This document shows positions 6,746-15,128 of a stretch of 18,873 bases of DNA, piece after piece. Where the stretch lies: the NCBI GenBank assembly GCA_964424125.1, contig CAYRHS010000046.1, forward strand, positions 1 to 18,873, given 5' to 3'. The position numbers were made by a program, and so were the translations under genes. This DNA comes from CAYRHS01 sp964424125 (GTDB lineage: Bacteria > Actinomycetota > Acidimicrobiia > IMCC26256 > JAOSJL01). Under the pieces are notes generated by a model. That model did not search any database. It was given only the letters and a program-made list of their open reading frames with translations, and was not told the origin of the DNA. Numbering within the stretch: the first letter of the stretch is position 1; every line of letters starts with the position of its first letter.

Positions 6746-7675
6746 ATGACCGACCTCGCCGTCGGCGTCTTCCCGCCGTTCGGGTTCCCCGACACCGCCC
6801 TGGCGCGCCGACGCGCCCAGCTGGACCGGCTCGCTCGGGCCGGATTCGACCATGTCGGAGTCGGTGATCACGTCAGCTTCTTCGTCGGCGCGGGGATGGA
6901 CGGCCTGCTCGCGGCGGCGACCGCGCTCGCCGGCCAGGATCGCCTCGGCGTCTACGTCGCCGTCTACCTCCTGCCGCTCCGACATCCGGTCCTCGTGGCG
7001 CGTCAGCTGGCGGATCTGGCGGCCGCGGCGCCCGGCCGACTCACCTTCGGCGTCGGCGTCGGTGGCGAGGATCCCCACGAGGTCGAGATCTGCGGCGTCG
7101 ACCCGACGAGCCGCGGTCGCCGGATGGACGAGTGCCTCACGGTGCTCCGGAGCCTCCTCGGGGGCGAGCCGACGAGCTTCCACGGCGAGTTCTTCGAGCT
7201 GGCGGACGCGCTGGTCCTCCCGGCGCCGTCATCCCCCGTCCCGATCGTCGTCGGCGGTCGCTCGGATGCGGCCATCCGACGCGCCGGCCGACTCGGCGAC
7301 GGTTGGATCGGCATCTGGGTGTCGAGCGAACGCTTCGGACGAGCGACGGCGACGATGGCGGAGGAGGCCGCCGCCGCGGGTCGTGACGATCACCCTGGTC
7401 GAAACGCGATGCAGGTCTGGTGTGGGCTCGCCGAGGACGAAGCCGCGGCGCGAGGATCGGTGGCCGAGGCGATGGAGGCGATGTACCAGATTCCGTTCGA
7501 CCGGTTCGCCAAGTACTCGCCGTACGGATCGCCGCAGCGTGTGGCCGAGTTCCTCGCGCCCTACGTCGAGGCCGGCTGCCGGACGTTCAATCTCATTCCC
7601 GCGGCGCCGACGGCCGACGTGGCAGTGGACGGTGCAGCCGAGGTCCGGCGGCTGCTCCTCGAGGGGTCGAGATGA
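6746..7675 (+). CDS. LLM class (luciferase-like) flavin/F420-dependent oxidoreductase
   Basis: 309-aa TIM-barrel protein of the bacterial luciferase-like family; many actinobacterial members use coenzyme F420. Visible family segments are an N-terminal beta strand LAVGVFPPFGF, GFDHVGVGDHV (33-43), LPLRHPVLVARQLADL (76-91), then FGVGVGGEDPHEVEICGVD (101-119) with RGRRMDECLTVLRSLL, and VVGGRSDAAIRRAGRLGDGW. These define the group; the substrate and the choice of FMN or F420 cannot be read by eye. ATG at 6746 is preceded by a -10-like TACGGT with 7-nt spacing, suggesting a leaderless transcript. The TGA overlaps the ATG of the thioesterase-like gene (ATGA), so this is the first gene of a three-gene operon divergent from the acyl-CoA dehydrogenase cassette. 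Confidence 0.93.
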   Translation: MTDLAVGVFPPFGFPDTALARRRAQLDRLARAGFDHVGVGDHVSFFVGAGMDGLLAAATALAGQDRLGVYVAVYLLPLRHPVLVARQLADLAAAAPGRLTFGVGVGGEDPHEVEICGVDPTSRGRRMDECLTVLRSLLGGEPTSFHGEFFELADALVLPAPSSPVPIVVGGRSDAAIRRAGRLGDGWIGIWVSSERFGRATATMAEEAAAAGRDDHPGRNAMQVWCGLAEDEAAARGSVAEAMEAMYQIPFDRFAKYSPYGSPQRVAEFLAPYVEAGCRTFNLIPAAPTADVAVDGAAEVRRLLLEGSR

Positions 7676-8409
7676 GCACGGTCGGGACCGTAACGGTCGA
7701 CCGGCGCTTCCGAGGGCCGACCCAGAGCGGGAACGGGGGCTACGTGTGCGGTCGGCTGGCTGCGTTCCTCGGCGACCCGGCCGAGGTGACCCTCCGGGTG
7801 CCGCCACCGCTCGGGCGCGCAATGACGGTCGAGCCCGCCGACGACGGTTCCGTGCGCCTGCTGGACGGCGAGACGCTCGTCGCCGAAGGGCGGAGCACCA
7901 CGCTCGCCGTGGACGTTCCCGCGGTCGTGTCGCCGGCCGACGCGAAGGACGCGGGTTCCCGCAATCCGGTACGCGAGTCACCCGAGCTCCACGTCTTCCC
8001 CGAGTGCTTCACGTGCGGACCCCTGCGCGAGCCGGGAGACGGGCTCCGGCTCATCCCGGGCCCGGTGGGCGACGGGGCCGAGCTCGCCGCCGACACCTGG
8101 TCGCCACACGAGTCACTCGCGACCGCCGACGGGACGATCCCGCCCGAGATCGTCTGGGCCGCCCTCGACTGCACGAGCTACTTCGGCGGGACCGCACGAC
8201 GCTGGGCGGAGGACGGCGAGCCAGCCGGCTACGTGCTCGGTCGGCTCGCGGCGTCGGTCCTTCGCCAGCCCGCGGCTGGTGAGCTGCTCGTCGCGATGGG
8301 GTGGCCATTGGGAGAAGAGGGCCGCAAGCTCTTCTCGTCGTCGGCCATCGTGGATCCCGGTGGCGAGGTCCTCGGGACCGCCCGGGCCACGTGGATCAGG
8401 ATCGGTTGA
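7672..8409 (+). CDS. Hotdog-fold thioesterase-like protein
   Basis: 245-aa protein that I place in the hotdog acyl-CoA thioesterase-like group found widely in actinobacteria. Recognisable segments are RFRGPTQSGNGGYVCG (12-27), a central CFTCGPLREPGDGLRLIPG (112-130), and PPEIVWAALDCTSYF (157-171), followed by a C-terminal strand-rich half. This suggests two hotdog units in one chain. A role in releasing CoA from an acyl intermediate or in binding acyl-CoA is inferred from the fold and the neighbours, not from visible catalytic residues. The frame is open further upstream inside the LLM gene, but the ATG at 7672 (ATGA overlap) matches the start of the conserved region. Confidence in the family is moderate. 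Confidence 0.82.
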   Translation: MSTVGTVTVDRRFRGPTQSGNGGYVCGRLAAFLGDPAEVTLRVPPPLGRAMTVEPADDGSVRLLDGETLVAEGRSTTLAVDVPAVVSPADAKDAGSRNPVRESPELHVFPECFTCGPLREPGDGLRLIPGPVGDGAELAADTWSPHESLATADGTIPPEIVWAALDCTSYFGGTARRWAEDGEPAGYVLGRLAASVLRQPAAGELLVAMGWPLGEEGRKLFSSSAIVDPGGEVLGTARATWIRIG

Positions 8410-8417
8410 GTCGAGCC

Positions 8418-9542
8418 GTGGACTTCGAGCTCTCCGACGACCAGGCGGCCCTCGCCGAGGCAGCCCGGGGCCTGCTGGACGACCTCGCCGGTCCGGACCG
8501 GGTGCGCGCAGCCGCGGACGCCGGCGGGTTCGACCGTGAGCTCTGGGGCGCGATGGTCGACCAGGGCTGGACCGCGGTCATGGTGCCCGAGGAGGACGGC
8601 GGGCTCGGGCTGGGAGCCGTCGAGGCGGCGGTCCTCGCCGAGCAGGCGGGCGCGCATCTCGCGCCCACCCCCTTGCTCCCCACCGTGCTCGCGCTCGAGG
8701 CGCTGCGGCGAGCCGACGCCGAAGGCGTGGCCGGCGTCGCTCGGTTCGTCGAGCTGCTGACCGGAGGCGAGCAGGCCGGCTGCGTGGCCTGGAGCGCCCG
8801 CCCCGATGCGGTCGTCGCTCGTCACGAACAGGGCCGCGAACGTGGCCGCGAGGGGGGCAGTGCGCGCCTCACCGGGCGTCCGGACCCGACGCCGTTCGCG
8901 CCCGAAGCCAGCGTCGCCGTGGTCGCCGCTACGGGCGAGGCGTCCGGCCTGTATGCGATCGATCTCGACGCGATCGGCCGACCGGATCCCCAACCGGCGA
9001 TGGACCGCACCCGTCCCGTCGGCTGGCTGGAGCTCGACGACACACCGGCGGTGCGACTCGGCGGCGGCGCCGCGGTCGACGAGCTGCTCGACCGGGGTGC
9101 CGCGCTCGTCTCCGTGGAGATGCTCGGGGGCGCCGCGCGAGTGCTCGACATGGCGGTCGAGTACGCGAAAGAGCGGGTGCAGTTCGGACGGCCGATCGGG
9201 AGCTTCCAGGCGGTCAAGCACCGGTGCGCCGACATGCTCGTCGACGTCGAGGGCATGCGCTCGACGGCCTATTGGGCGGCCTGGTGTGTCGCGGCGGACA
9301 ACGAGGAGCGCTCGATCGCCGCGTCGACCGCGAAGACTTGGTGTGCGGATGCGTCCCGGAGGGTGATGGCATCGGGACTCCAGGTGCACGGCGGGATCGG
9401 CTTCACCTGGGAGCACGATCTGCACCTGTTCCTGAAGCGCGCCCAGCTCGATCAGCAGCTCTTCGGCGACGCGGTGTTCCACCGCCGACGGCTCGCGTCG
9501 CTGCTGCGCCCGAAGGTCGAGGCGGGCGAGAGCGTCGTCTGA
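8418..9542 (+). CDS. Acyl-CoA dehydrogenase family protein (short, beta-subunit-like)
   Basis: 374-aa member of the acyl-CoA dehydrogenase family. The N-terminus MDFELSDDQAALAEAARGLL and the core ERVQFGRPIGSFQAVKHRCADM (252-273) are typical, and the C-terminal HGGIGFTWEHDLHLFLKRA (324-342) fits. The middle beta-domain is short and degenerate, without the SEP-G-GSD signature. The C-terminal EGT glutamate position is also not conserved. These traits resemble the catalytically silent beta subunits of heterotetrameric FadE complexes of steroid-degrading actinobacteria, which need an alpha partner. Candidate partners in the window are the dehydrogenases at 5463-6683 and 11156-12370. Start choice: GTG at 8418, 8 bp after the previous stop, begins the conserved MDFELS; a TTG at 8406 overlapping the previous stop (TTGA) would add four residues. 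The stop abuts a long palindrome. Confidence 0.9.
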   Translation: MDFELSDDQAALAEAARGLLDDLAGPDRVRAAADAGGFDRELWGAMVDQGWTAVMVPEEDGGLGLGAVEAAVLAEQAGAHLAPTPLLPTVLALEALRRADAEGVAGVARFVELLTGGEQAGCVAWSARPDAVVARHEQGRERGREGGSARLTGRPDPTPFAPEASVAVVAATGEASGLYAIDLDAIGRPDPQPAMDRTRPVGWLELDDTPAVRLGGGAAVDELLDRGAALVSVEMLGGAARVLDMAVEYAKERVQFGRPIGSFQAVKHRCADMLVDVEGMRSTAYWAAWCVAADNEERSIAASTAKTWCADASRRVMASGLQVHGGIGFTWEHDLHLFLKRAQLDQQLFGDAVFHRRRLASLLRPKVEAGESVV

Positions 9543-9593
9543 GCTTGATGCGTTCCTGGCGCGCGCTGAGCGCGCGCCAGGAACGCATCAAGC
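9543..9593. terminator. 51-bp perfect palindrome between convergent genes (probable bidirectional terminator)
   Basis: The left arm 9543-9567 begins GCTTGATGCGTTCCTGG. The right arm 9569-9593 is its exact reverse complement, with a single G (9568) at the centre. Allowing a realistic 3-5 nt loop, about 23-24 perfect base pairs remain. It starts directly after the TGA of the plus-strand dehydrogenase (9540-9542). The TGA of the minus-strand acyl-CoA synthetase (9588-9590) lies inside the right arm. There is no T-run on either side, so it would be a U-tract-less terminator; a dispersed palindromic repeat is the alternative. Confidence 0.75.
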
Positions 9594-11144
9594 CAACGGT
9601 TCCAACCGGCGGCGCAGCGCCGTCCGATCGGGTTTTCCCGCCGCGAGCGTCGGGAGCTCCGGGACTCGCATCACCCGTTCCGGCGTCTTGAAGCGGGCGG
9701 CGCCCCGGGCCTCGAACCAGGCGCGACACGTCTCCAGGTCGAACTCCTCGTCCGCGACGACGAAGGCGGCGACACGCTCCCCGAGGCGCTCGTCCGGATA
9801 GCCGACGACGACGGCGTGGTGGACGGCAGGATGCGCCTCGAGGATTCCTTCCACCTCGGCGATCGAGACGTTCTCGCCCCCGCGGATGACGATGTCCTTG
9901 ATCCGTCCGACGATCGTGAGCCATCCGGTCTCGTCGACCGTCGCCAGGTCGCCGGTCCGGAACCAGCCGTCGCGCGAGATCGCGGCCGCGGTCTGGGTAG
10001 CGTCCGCGTAGCCGACGAAGAGCTCGGGCCCTTGCAGCCATAGCTCGCCCGCCTCGCCGGCGGGACGGTCGGTAGCCGCGTCGGGGTCGACGACCCGCAG
10101 CTCCGCCTCACCCGTCGACCGGCCGTCGGTGCGTGCCGCCCGGGCCGGGTCGTCGGTCGGGCCGCTTGTCGTCACGGTCGGCGCCTCCGTGGAGCCGTAC
10201 GTGCGCTTCACGCGTGCTCGCAATCGCGACCGCATCTTCTCCACGAACGCCGAGGTCACACCGGCGCCGCCCGAGGAGACGAGTCGGAGCGTCCGCACCC
10301 GGTCGGGGGTGAAGCCGGCGGCGCCCGTGAGAACGACGAAGAACGTCGGCGGTCCGACCATGAACGTGACCTGCTCGCGCCCGATGAGCTCCAGCGCCCG
10401 TTCGGGGTCCCAGCGATCCATGAGCACGGTCTTCATCGTGACCACGCCGGGGATGAGCACGGCGTTGAGCGCGCCGGAGATGTGGGCGAGCGGCGCGGGC
10501 ATGAGCACCGCGTCGTGGGTCGTGAGGCGGTGTACGCGGGCCATCGTGCGGGCCTTGTACGCGAAGCCGCGCTGAGTGTGGAGCGCGGCCTTGGGCTCGC
10601 CGCTCGACCCGGACGTGAACAGCGCAGCCGCGAGATCCTCTGGACGAGCCACCGATTCGGTGAGCGCTTCGGCGTCGAGCAGTGCGTCGAAGTCCGGGGT
10701 GCCGTCACGGACGCCGATCGTGTGCGGCCGATCATGCAACGGCAGGTCGGCGGCGGCGAGGCTCAGCGCGGGCGCAAGCACGGTCACCATTCGGTCGACG
10801 TCGGCCGCGCCCGCATGGTGATGGATCGGCCCCGCGATCGCACCGAGACGCCAGCACGCGCGGTAGAGGAGCACGGTCTCGTGCCAGTTCGGGAGTTGCC
10901 ACGCGACGACGTCGCCCCGACCGACGCCGCGCGCTCGGAGGCCGCCCGCGACTCTGGCGACGTGGCGGTTCAGGTCGCCGGTGCTCCAGCGGACCCCCGA
11001 CGACGGATCGACGAGGACAGGACCGTGTCGGTGCGCGCTGTGGAGGATCCGATCGAGCGAGGGCAGGTCCCACGGGCCCCCGGGCGCCGCGTACTCGACG
11101 GCTTTCGGGTGCTCGTACGTCGGGCGGAGTCGTGAGGTCGTCAA
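9588..11144 (-). CDS. AMP-forming acyl-CoA synthetase (ANL superfamily)
   Basis: 518-aa adenylate-forming ligase, activating a carboxylic acid to its CoA thioester through an acyl-AMP. The motifs occur in order: P-loop LFTSGSSGEPKAALHT (175-190), YGSTEAP (316-322), GELWLQGPELFVGYAD (366-381), GWFRTGDLATVDETGW (393-408), the hinge GRIKDIVIRGGENVS (413-427), and the C-terminal catalytic Lys K504 in LAAGKPDR. It resembles FadD/cyclohexanecarboxylate-CoA ligase types; the chain length accepted is unknown. The start is the weak point. The frame stays open back into the upstream gene; TTG at 11144, 11 bp after the dehydrogenase stop, is the best fit, and CTG at 11159 overlapping that stop is an alternative. 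No strong Shine-Dalgarno is visible. It forms an operon with the dehydrogenase at 11156-12370 and ends inside the long palindrome. Confidence 0.92.
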   Translation of the reverse strand: MTTSRLRPTYEHPKAVEYAAPGGPWDLPSLDRILHSAHRHGPVLVDPSSGVRWSTGDLNRHVARVAGGLRARGVGRGDVVAWQLPNWHETVLLYRACWRLGAIAGPIHHHAGAADVDRMVTVLAPALSLAAADLPLHDRPHTIGVRDGTPDFDALLDAEALTESVARPEDLAAALFTSGSSGEPKAALHTQRGFAYKARTMARVHRLTTHDAVLMPAPLAHISGALNAVLIPGVVTMKTVLMDRWDPERALELIGREQVTFMVGPPTFFVVLTGAAGFTPDRVRTLRLVSSGGAGVTSAFVEKMRSRLRARVKRTYGSTEAPTVTTSGPTDDPARAARTDGRSTGEAELRVVDPDAATDRPAGEAGELWLQGPELFVGYADATQTAAAISRDGWFRTGDLATVDETGWLTIVGRIKDIVIRGGENVSIAEVEGILEAHPAVHHAVVVGYPDERLGERVAAFVVADEEFDLETCRAWFEARGAARFKTPERVMRVPELPTLAAGKPDRTALRRRLEPLA

Positions 11145-11155
11145 GCGAACCGTCG

Positions 11156-12370
11156 TCAGAGCCGCGGAGCGATCCAGCCTGCACTCGTGGTGGTCGCCCC
11201 CCGGAGGACCTGGCCGCCGACGAAGTTCCGCTGGATCTCGACGGTACCCGCCCCGATCAGGAGCCCGCGGATGTCGCGGTAGGCACGTTCGACCGGGTAC
11301 TCGCGTGAGTAGCCGTAGCCCCCGAGCAGCTGGATGGCCTCGTCGCACACGAAGCGGGCGGCCTCGTTGGCGGCGGTCTTCGCCATCGCCGTCTCGAGCG
11401 CCGGTGGCGTGCCTCCGGGGCCGGCCAGGTGGAGCGCTCGCAGGAGCAGCAGTCGCGCTCCCTCCAGGCGGGTCGCCATGTCCGCGACCTTCCACTGCAG
11501 GCCCTGGAAGGAGGCCAGCGTCCGCTCGCCCACGACCCGCTCGTTCATGTAGCGGACGGCGTACTCCAGCGAGCCCTGAGCGGCTCCGACGCACATGGCC
11601 GCGTTCCCACACCGTTCGTGGTTGATATGGGCGATGAGCGTTTTGAACGACTCGGAGCTGGACGGGTCGCCCTCGACCAGCACGTCCTCGGGCTCGATCC
11701 GAACGCCGTCGAACGCGAGCTCCGCCTCGCTCGTTCCCCGCAGGCCCATCTTCTCGTGCGTGCCCGCGACCGACACGCCTTCCCGTCCGAGGTCGACGAG
11801 GACCGCATCGATGCCCTTGGTCCCCTCGCTGCCCGGGAATCGGCACCACACCAGGCAGGCCGCCGACCGGTGTCCGCCTGTCACGTAGTTCTTGTAGGCG
11901 TCGAGACGGTGCCCGTCACCATCGGGGCTCAGCTTCGCCCGCATGTGGTTGACGGCCGAGCCGGCCTCGGTCTCGCTGATCCCGATGCAGAACAAGCCCT
12001 CGCCCGAGGCCGCGACCGGGAGCCAGCGGTCGCGCAGGGTGTCGTTCCCGAGGTGCTCGATCGCCCGGGGCGGCCCGTTGAAGACGAGCTGAGCGAGGAT
12101 CGCCGAGGAGACGTCGACCCGCGCCAGTTCCTCGAGCACGATCGCGGCCTCGACGTCGCCCATGCCCGCACCGCCCCAGCGCTCGCCGACCGCGATGCCG
12201 AACAGCTCCGCGCGACGCAGCGCCTCCCAGGACGCGTCCGGGAAGTCCTCGGTCTCGTCCCAGTGGCGGGCCATCGGCGCGAGCTCTCGCTCTGCCACGT
12301 CGCGCGCGAGCTTGCGTAGCGCTTGTTGGTCTTCGTTCTCGGCGAAGACGTCCTCACCCGCGGCGTGCAT
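11156..12370 (-). CDS. Acyl-CoA dehydrogenase (FadE family)
   Basis: 404-aa acyl-CoA dehydrogenase. The N-terminal helical domain (ENEDQQALRKLARDVAEREL, 11-30), a signature-like CIGISETEAGSAVNHMRA (128-145), KMGLRGTSEAELAFDGVRI (207-225) in the beta-domain, and GGYGYSREYPVERAYRDIRG (350-369) near the C-terminus are all well conserved. As in the dehydrogenase at 5463-6683, the C-terminal EGT motif reads GAGT (373-376), and a Glu in NHERCG (E252) is the likely catalytic base, as in isovaleryl-CoA-type enzymes. ATG at 12370. On the minus strand TAACCT lies 9 nt upstream and could be the -10 of a nearly leaderless transcript. The acyl-CoA synthetase follows 11 bp downstream, so an activated acid made by that enzyme is the natural substrate. 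Confidence 0.95.
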   Translation of the reverse strand: MHAAGEDVFAENEDQQALRKLARDVAERELAPMARHWDETEDFPDASWEALRRAELFGIAVGERWGGAGMGDVEAAIVLEELARVDVSSAILAQLVFNGPPRAIEHLGNDTLRDRWLPVAASGEGLFCIGISETEAGSAVNHMRAKLSPDGDGHRLDAYKNYVTGGHRSAACLVWCRFPGSEGTKGIDAVLVDLGREGVSVAGTHEKMGLRGTSEAELAFDGVRIEPEDVLVEGDPSSSESFKTLIAHINHERCGNAAMCVGAAQGSLEYAVRYMNERVVGERTLASFQGLQWKVADMATRLEGARLLLLRALHLAGPGGTPPALETAMAKTAANEAARFVCDEAIQLLGGYGYSREYPVERAYRDIRGLLIGAGTVEIQRNFVGGQVLRGATTTSAGWIAPRL

Positions 12371-12485
12371 CGTGAGCGGAGGTTACTGCCGTCCCCTCCC
12401 GTCGGACATCGAACACGCGGCCGTGGGTGCCTGTTGGTGTCGCTGCGAGGCTCAGGCTGCGGCGTAGTCTCGAAGCGACAGCCTG

Positions 12486-12805
12486 GTGCGCGAGGCGTTG
12501 GGGGTCACGGGAATGGGTCGTGGCAAGGGCAATGACCGCTTTCCCGCCGACCGCCTGCGCGTCGTCGCGGAGCAGGCGCCCGTCGGGATCTTCTCGACCG
12601 ACACGCGCGGTGCGTGTGAGTTCGTCAATGAGCGCTGGTGCGAGCTGACGGGCATGGAACCGGGTGACGCGGGGGCGATGGTTGGAAGGTTGCCATCCAC
12701 CCCGACGACGCCCGGGAGGTCGCCGACCGTTGGCGATCGCTCGTCACCGAGCTGCGAGAGGCCGCAGAGGAGCTCCGCGTCAGCGAAGCACGCCTGTGGG
12801 GCACG

Positions 12806-12833
<28 letters not shown>
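12486..12833 (+). pseudogene. Fragment 1: N-terminal PAS domain
   Basis: The first open frame encodes a PAS start: RLRVVAEQAPVGIFSTD, then FVNERWCELTGMEPGDAG. After about 12675 it becomes nonsense. One extra G restores AGGDGWKVAIHPDDAREVAD, the standard PAS ending, in the frame of fragment 2. The section after about residue 63 of this open frame is therefore not real protein. Confidence 0.75.
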
Positions 12834-13210
<377 letters not shown>

Positions 13211-13248
13211 CTGTTCTCGATCGGCTCGGCCAGGCGCTCGCCCGCCGG

Positions 13249-14022
13249 TTGCGGCACGACGCCACGGTCGCACTCGGCGGTGACGAGTTCGCGGTCGTGC
13301 TGCCCGACCTCCCCGGGCCCGACCCCGCGGTCCGGGTCGCCGAACGCGTGGAGGACGCGCTCGGCGAGTCCACGACACACCCGGGCGTCGCGGTGTCGGC
13401 CAGCATCGGGATCGCCTTCGCCCACGGCGTCGGCGAGCGCCCTGAAGACGTGCTGCACAATGCCGATCGCGCGATGTACCGGGCGAAAGGGCACGGGGGC
13501 GGCGGCTTCGAGATCTTCGGCTCGCTCGCGCTCCAGGAGTACTCGGAGCGTTTCGACACCGAGGCTGCCCTGCGGGATGCGTTCGAGCGCGACGAACTGA
13601 CGCTCGCGTTCCAACCGCTGGTCGATCTCCGCGCCGACACGGTGGTCGGCCTCGAGGCACTCGTCAGATGGAACCGTCCCTGGCACGGAACGCTGCCGGC
13701 CGACGCGTCATCTCGGTCGCCGAGGAGAGGGCCTGGTCGACGAGATCGATCGTTGGGTGCTGGACAACGCGTGCAAACAGGCGTCGACGTGGAGTGCCGA
13801 GTTCGACAATGCGAGCCCACAGGTGTACGTCAACGTCTCCGCCCGCCAGTCGGAGCGGCCCGGCTTCGTCGAGAACGTCTCCCGATCGTTGCAGACCTCG
13901 GGTCTCGCGCCGTTCGCGCTCTCGCTCGAGCTCACGGAGGAGGGGCTCGGGCTCGAACCGGAACTGGCATTACGGCGCGTGAACCGGCTCGCCGAGCTGG
14001 GAGTCTCGATCGTGATCGATGA
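13249..14022 (+). pseudogene. Fragment 3: truncated GGDEF domain and start of EAL
   Basis: This frame carries the GGDEF signature (VALGGDEFAVVLPDL), ASIGIAFAHG and DRAMYRAKGHG, then enters the EAL domain (FQPLVDL, GLEALVRWNRPWHGTLPADA). The part of GGDEF that should hold the first metal-binding Asp (DLDxFKxxND) is absent, so no cyclase activity is expected. Reading is lost after about 13705; the remaining codons to 14022 are out of frame with conserved sequence. Confidence 0.8.
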
Positions 14023-14566
14023 CTTCGGCCGAGGCTTCAGTTCGCTGGCGCTGCTCGAGTGCCTCCCGATCGCGGGTCTCAAGGTCGGGCGGGACTTCGT
14101 CGAGGGCCTCGGCCGGGACCCGGACCACGTCGGGGTCCTGCGGGCCGCGATCGCGGTGGCCCGAGCGCTCTCGCTCACCGTCACCGCGGAGGGACTCGAG
14201 CGTCAGGAGCAGCGGATGGTGTTGGCCGCGCTGGGCTGCCACTACGGACAGGGCTACCTGTTCGCCCCTCCGCTCGACCCGGGGACGATCGAGCGCGTGC
14301 TGCAGCGCACGCGGTCGACGGCTGGGGCCGAGGCCACGCAGCTGCAACGCAGGGACCTGCCCGAGCACCCGGCGCGTTGCCCGGGCGCGGCCCGCAAACG
14401 GAGCTGCGCGGCTAGCCGAGCATGGCGCGCCAGTGCTCGAGATCGCGGACACGGAAGACGTAGTTGCGGCGCCGCGTCTCGCCCAGGGTCGCCGATGGCT
14501 CGGGGGCGTAGAGGTGTCCGGGGTAGAGGGTGGTGTCGTCGGGGATCCGGGCCAGCCGGTGCGTGA
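13757..14566 (+). pseudogene. Fragment 4: most of the EAL phosphodiesterase domain
   Basis: The restored frame gives GLVDEIDRWVLDNACKQ and then the EAL core. It includes NVSARQ (metal-binding Asn), LSLELTEE, DDFGRGFSSLALLE (metal-binding Asp pair), LKVGRDFVEGL (catalytic Lys kept; the usual Asp of KID is Gly), TAEGLERQEQ and GQGYLFAPPLDP. The EAL motif itself lies in fragment 3, so this piece alone lacks a catalytic Glu. Conserved sequence ends near 14310; the rest is Arg-rich read-through over the opposite-strand gene. Confidence 0.8.
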
Positions 14567-15128
14567 GGCTCTCGTAGAGCGCGTCGGGGTCACCGCCGGG
14601 CAGGTCGGTGCGACCGCACCCGTCGAGGAACAACGTGTCCCCGGCGACGAGCGCGCCCTCGACGAGGAAGCACTGGCTCCCGGGCGTGTGCCCCGGCGTG
14701 TGGAGCAGCTCGACGCGCACCGAACCCACCGTTACGACGTCTCCCGAGTCGTGCTCTGCGAGATCACTCGTCGCGAGCCCGGTGGCGCGACGAACCCATT
14801 CCGTCTCCTGCCGGTGGACGTGGATCTTGCCGTCGAGCCGGTCGGTCTCCAGCAGCCTCCGCACGCCTTCGATCGAATGTCCGGCGATGTCGCCGCCGAT
14901 GTGATCAGGGTGCCAGTGCGTTGCGAGGACCCCGCGCAACCGCATGCCGTCGGCGTCGAGGAGCCCCACGAGATCGTCGACGCCGTACGCGGGATCGACG
15001 ATGACCGCGTCACCCGTCTCACGGTCGCCGACGAGGTAGGCGAAGTTGACCATCTGGCGGGCGATCGGATCCTGGGCGGCGAAGTCCCGACCCGAGAGCA
15101 GTTGGCGGAAGTAGAGCCGGTCGCTCAC
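14412..15128 (-). CDS. MBL-fold hydrolase, glyoxalase II / persulfide dioxygenase-like
   Basis: 238-aa metallo-beta-lactamase-fold enzyme. The metal ligands are complete: ATHWHPDHIGGD (H71, H73, D75, H76), HTPGHTPGS (H147), AGDTLF (D164) and YPGHLY (H205). The FLDGCGRTDLPGGD stretch (167-180) and PSATLGETRRRN (211-222) are typical of the branch holding glyoxalase II and ETHE1-type persulfide dioxygenases. I cannot separate a thioester hydrolase from a sulfur dioxygenase by eye. The GTG start at 15128 overlaps the alcohol dehydrogenase stop (GTGA), making it the last gene of the sulfatase/SDR/ADH operon. A role in detoxifying a reactive thiol adduct or sulfur product of that pathway is inference. 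It runs convergently into the broken EAL gene. Confidence 0.92.
   Translation of the reverse strand: MSDRLYFRQLLSGRDFAAQDPIARQMVNFAYLVGDRETGDAVIVDPAYGVDDLVGLLDADGMRLRGVLATHWHPDHIGGDIAGHSIEGVRRLLETDRLDGKIHVHRQETEWVRRATGLATSDLAEHDSGDVVTVGSVRVELLHTPGHTPGSQCFLVEGALVAGDTLFLDGCGRTDLPGGDPDALYESLTHRLARIPDDTTLYPGHLYAPEPSATLGETRRRNYVFRVRDLEHWRAMLG

Noticed and set aside
7420..7671. Upstream extension of the hotdog protein frame
   Set aside because: It lies within the LLM oxidoreductase gene in another frame; the conserved protein begins at the ATG at 7672, which overlaps the previous stop.
8229..9482. Minus-strand open frame (about 417 codons) opposite the beta-type acyl-CoA dehydrogenase
   Set aside because: The plus-strand product has clear acyl-CoA dehydrogenase motifs; the opposite frame has only low-complexity Arg/Gly/Val-rich sequence.
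9543..9593. Palindrome as part of a coding sequence (it can be read as LMRSWRALSARQERIK on both strands)
   Set aside because: The identical peptide on both strands is a consequence of the palindrome; both flanking genes have stops at or within it.
11145..11849. N-terminal extension of the acyl-CoA synthetase frame by about 235 codons
   Set aside because: This stretch is a shadow of the upstream acyl-CoA dehydrogenase; recognisable synthetase sequence only begins near 11144.
12453..12485. Inverted repeat CAGGCTG (12453-12459) / CAGCCTG (12479-12485) upstream of the broken signalling gene
   Set aside because: Only 7 bp with 19-bp spacing in very GC-rich DNA; chance occurrence is likely and no promoter element lines up with it convincingly.
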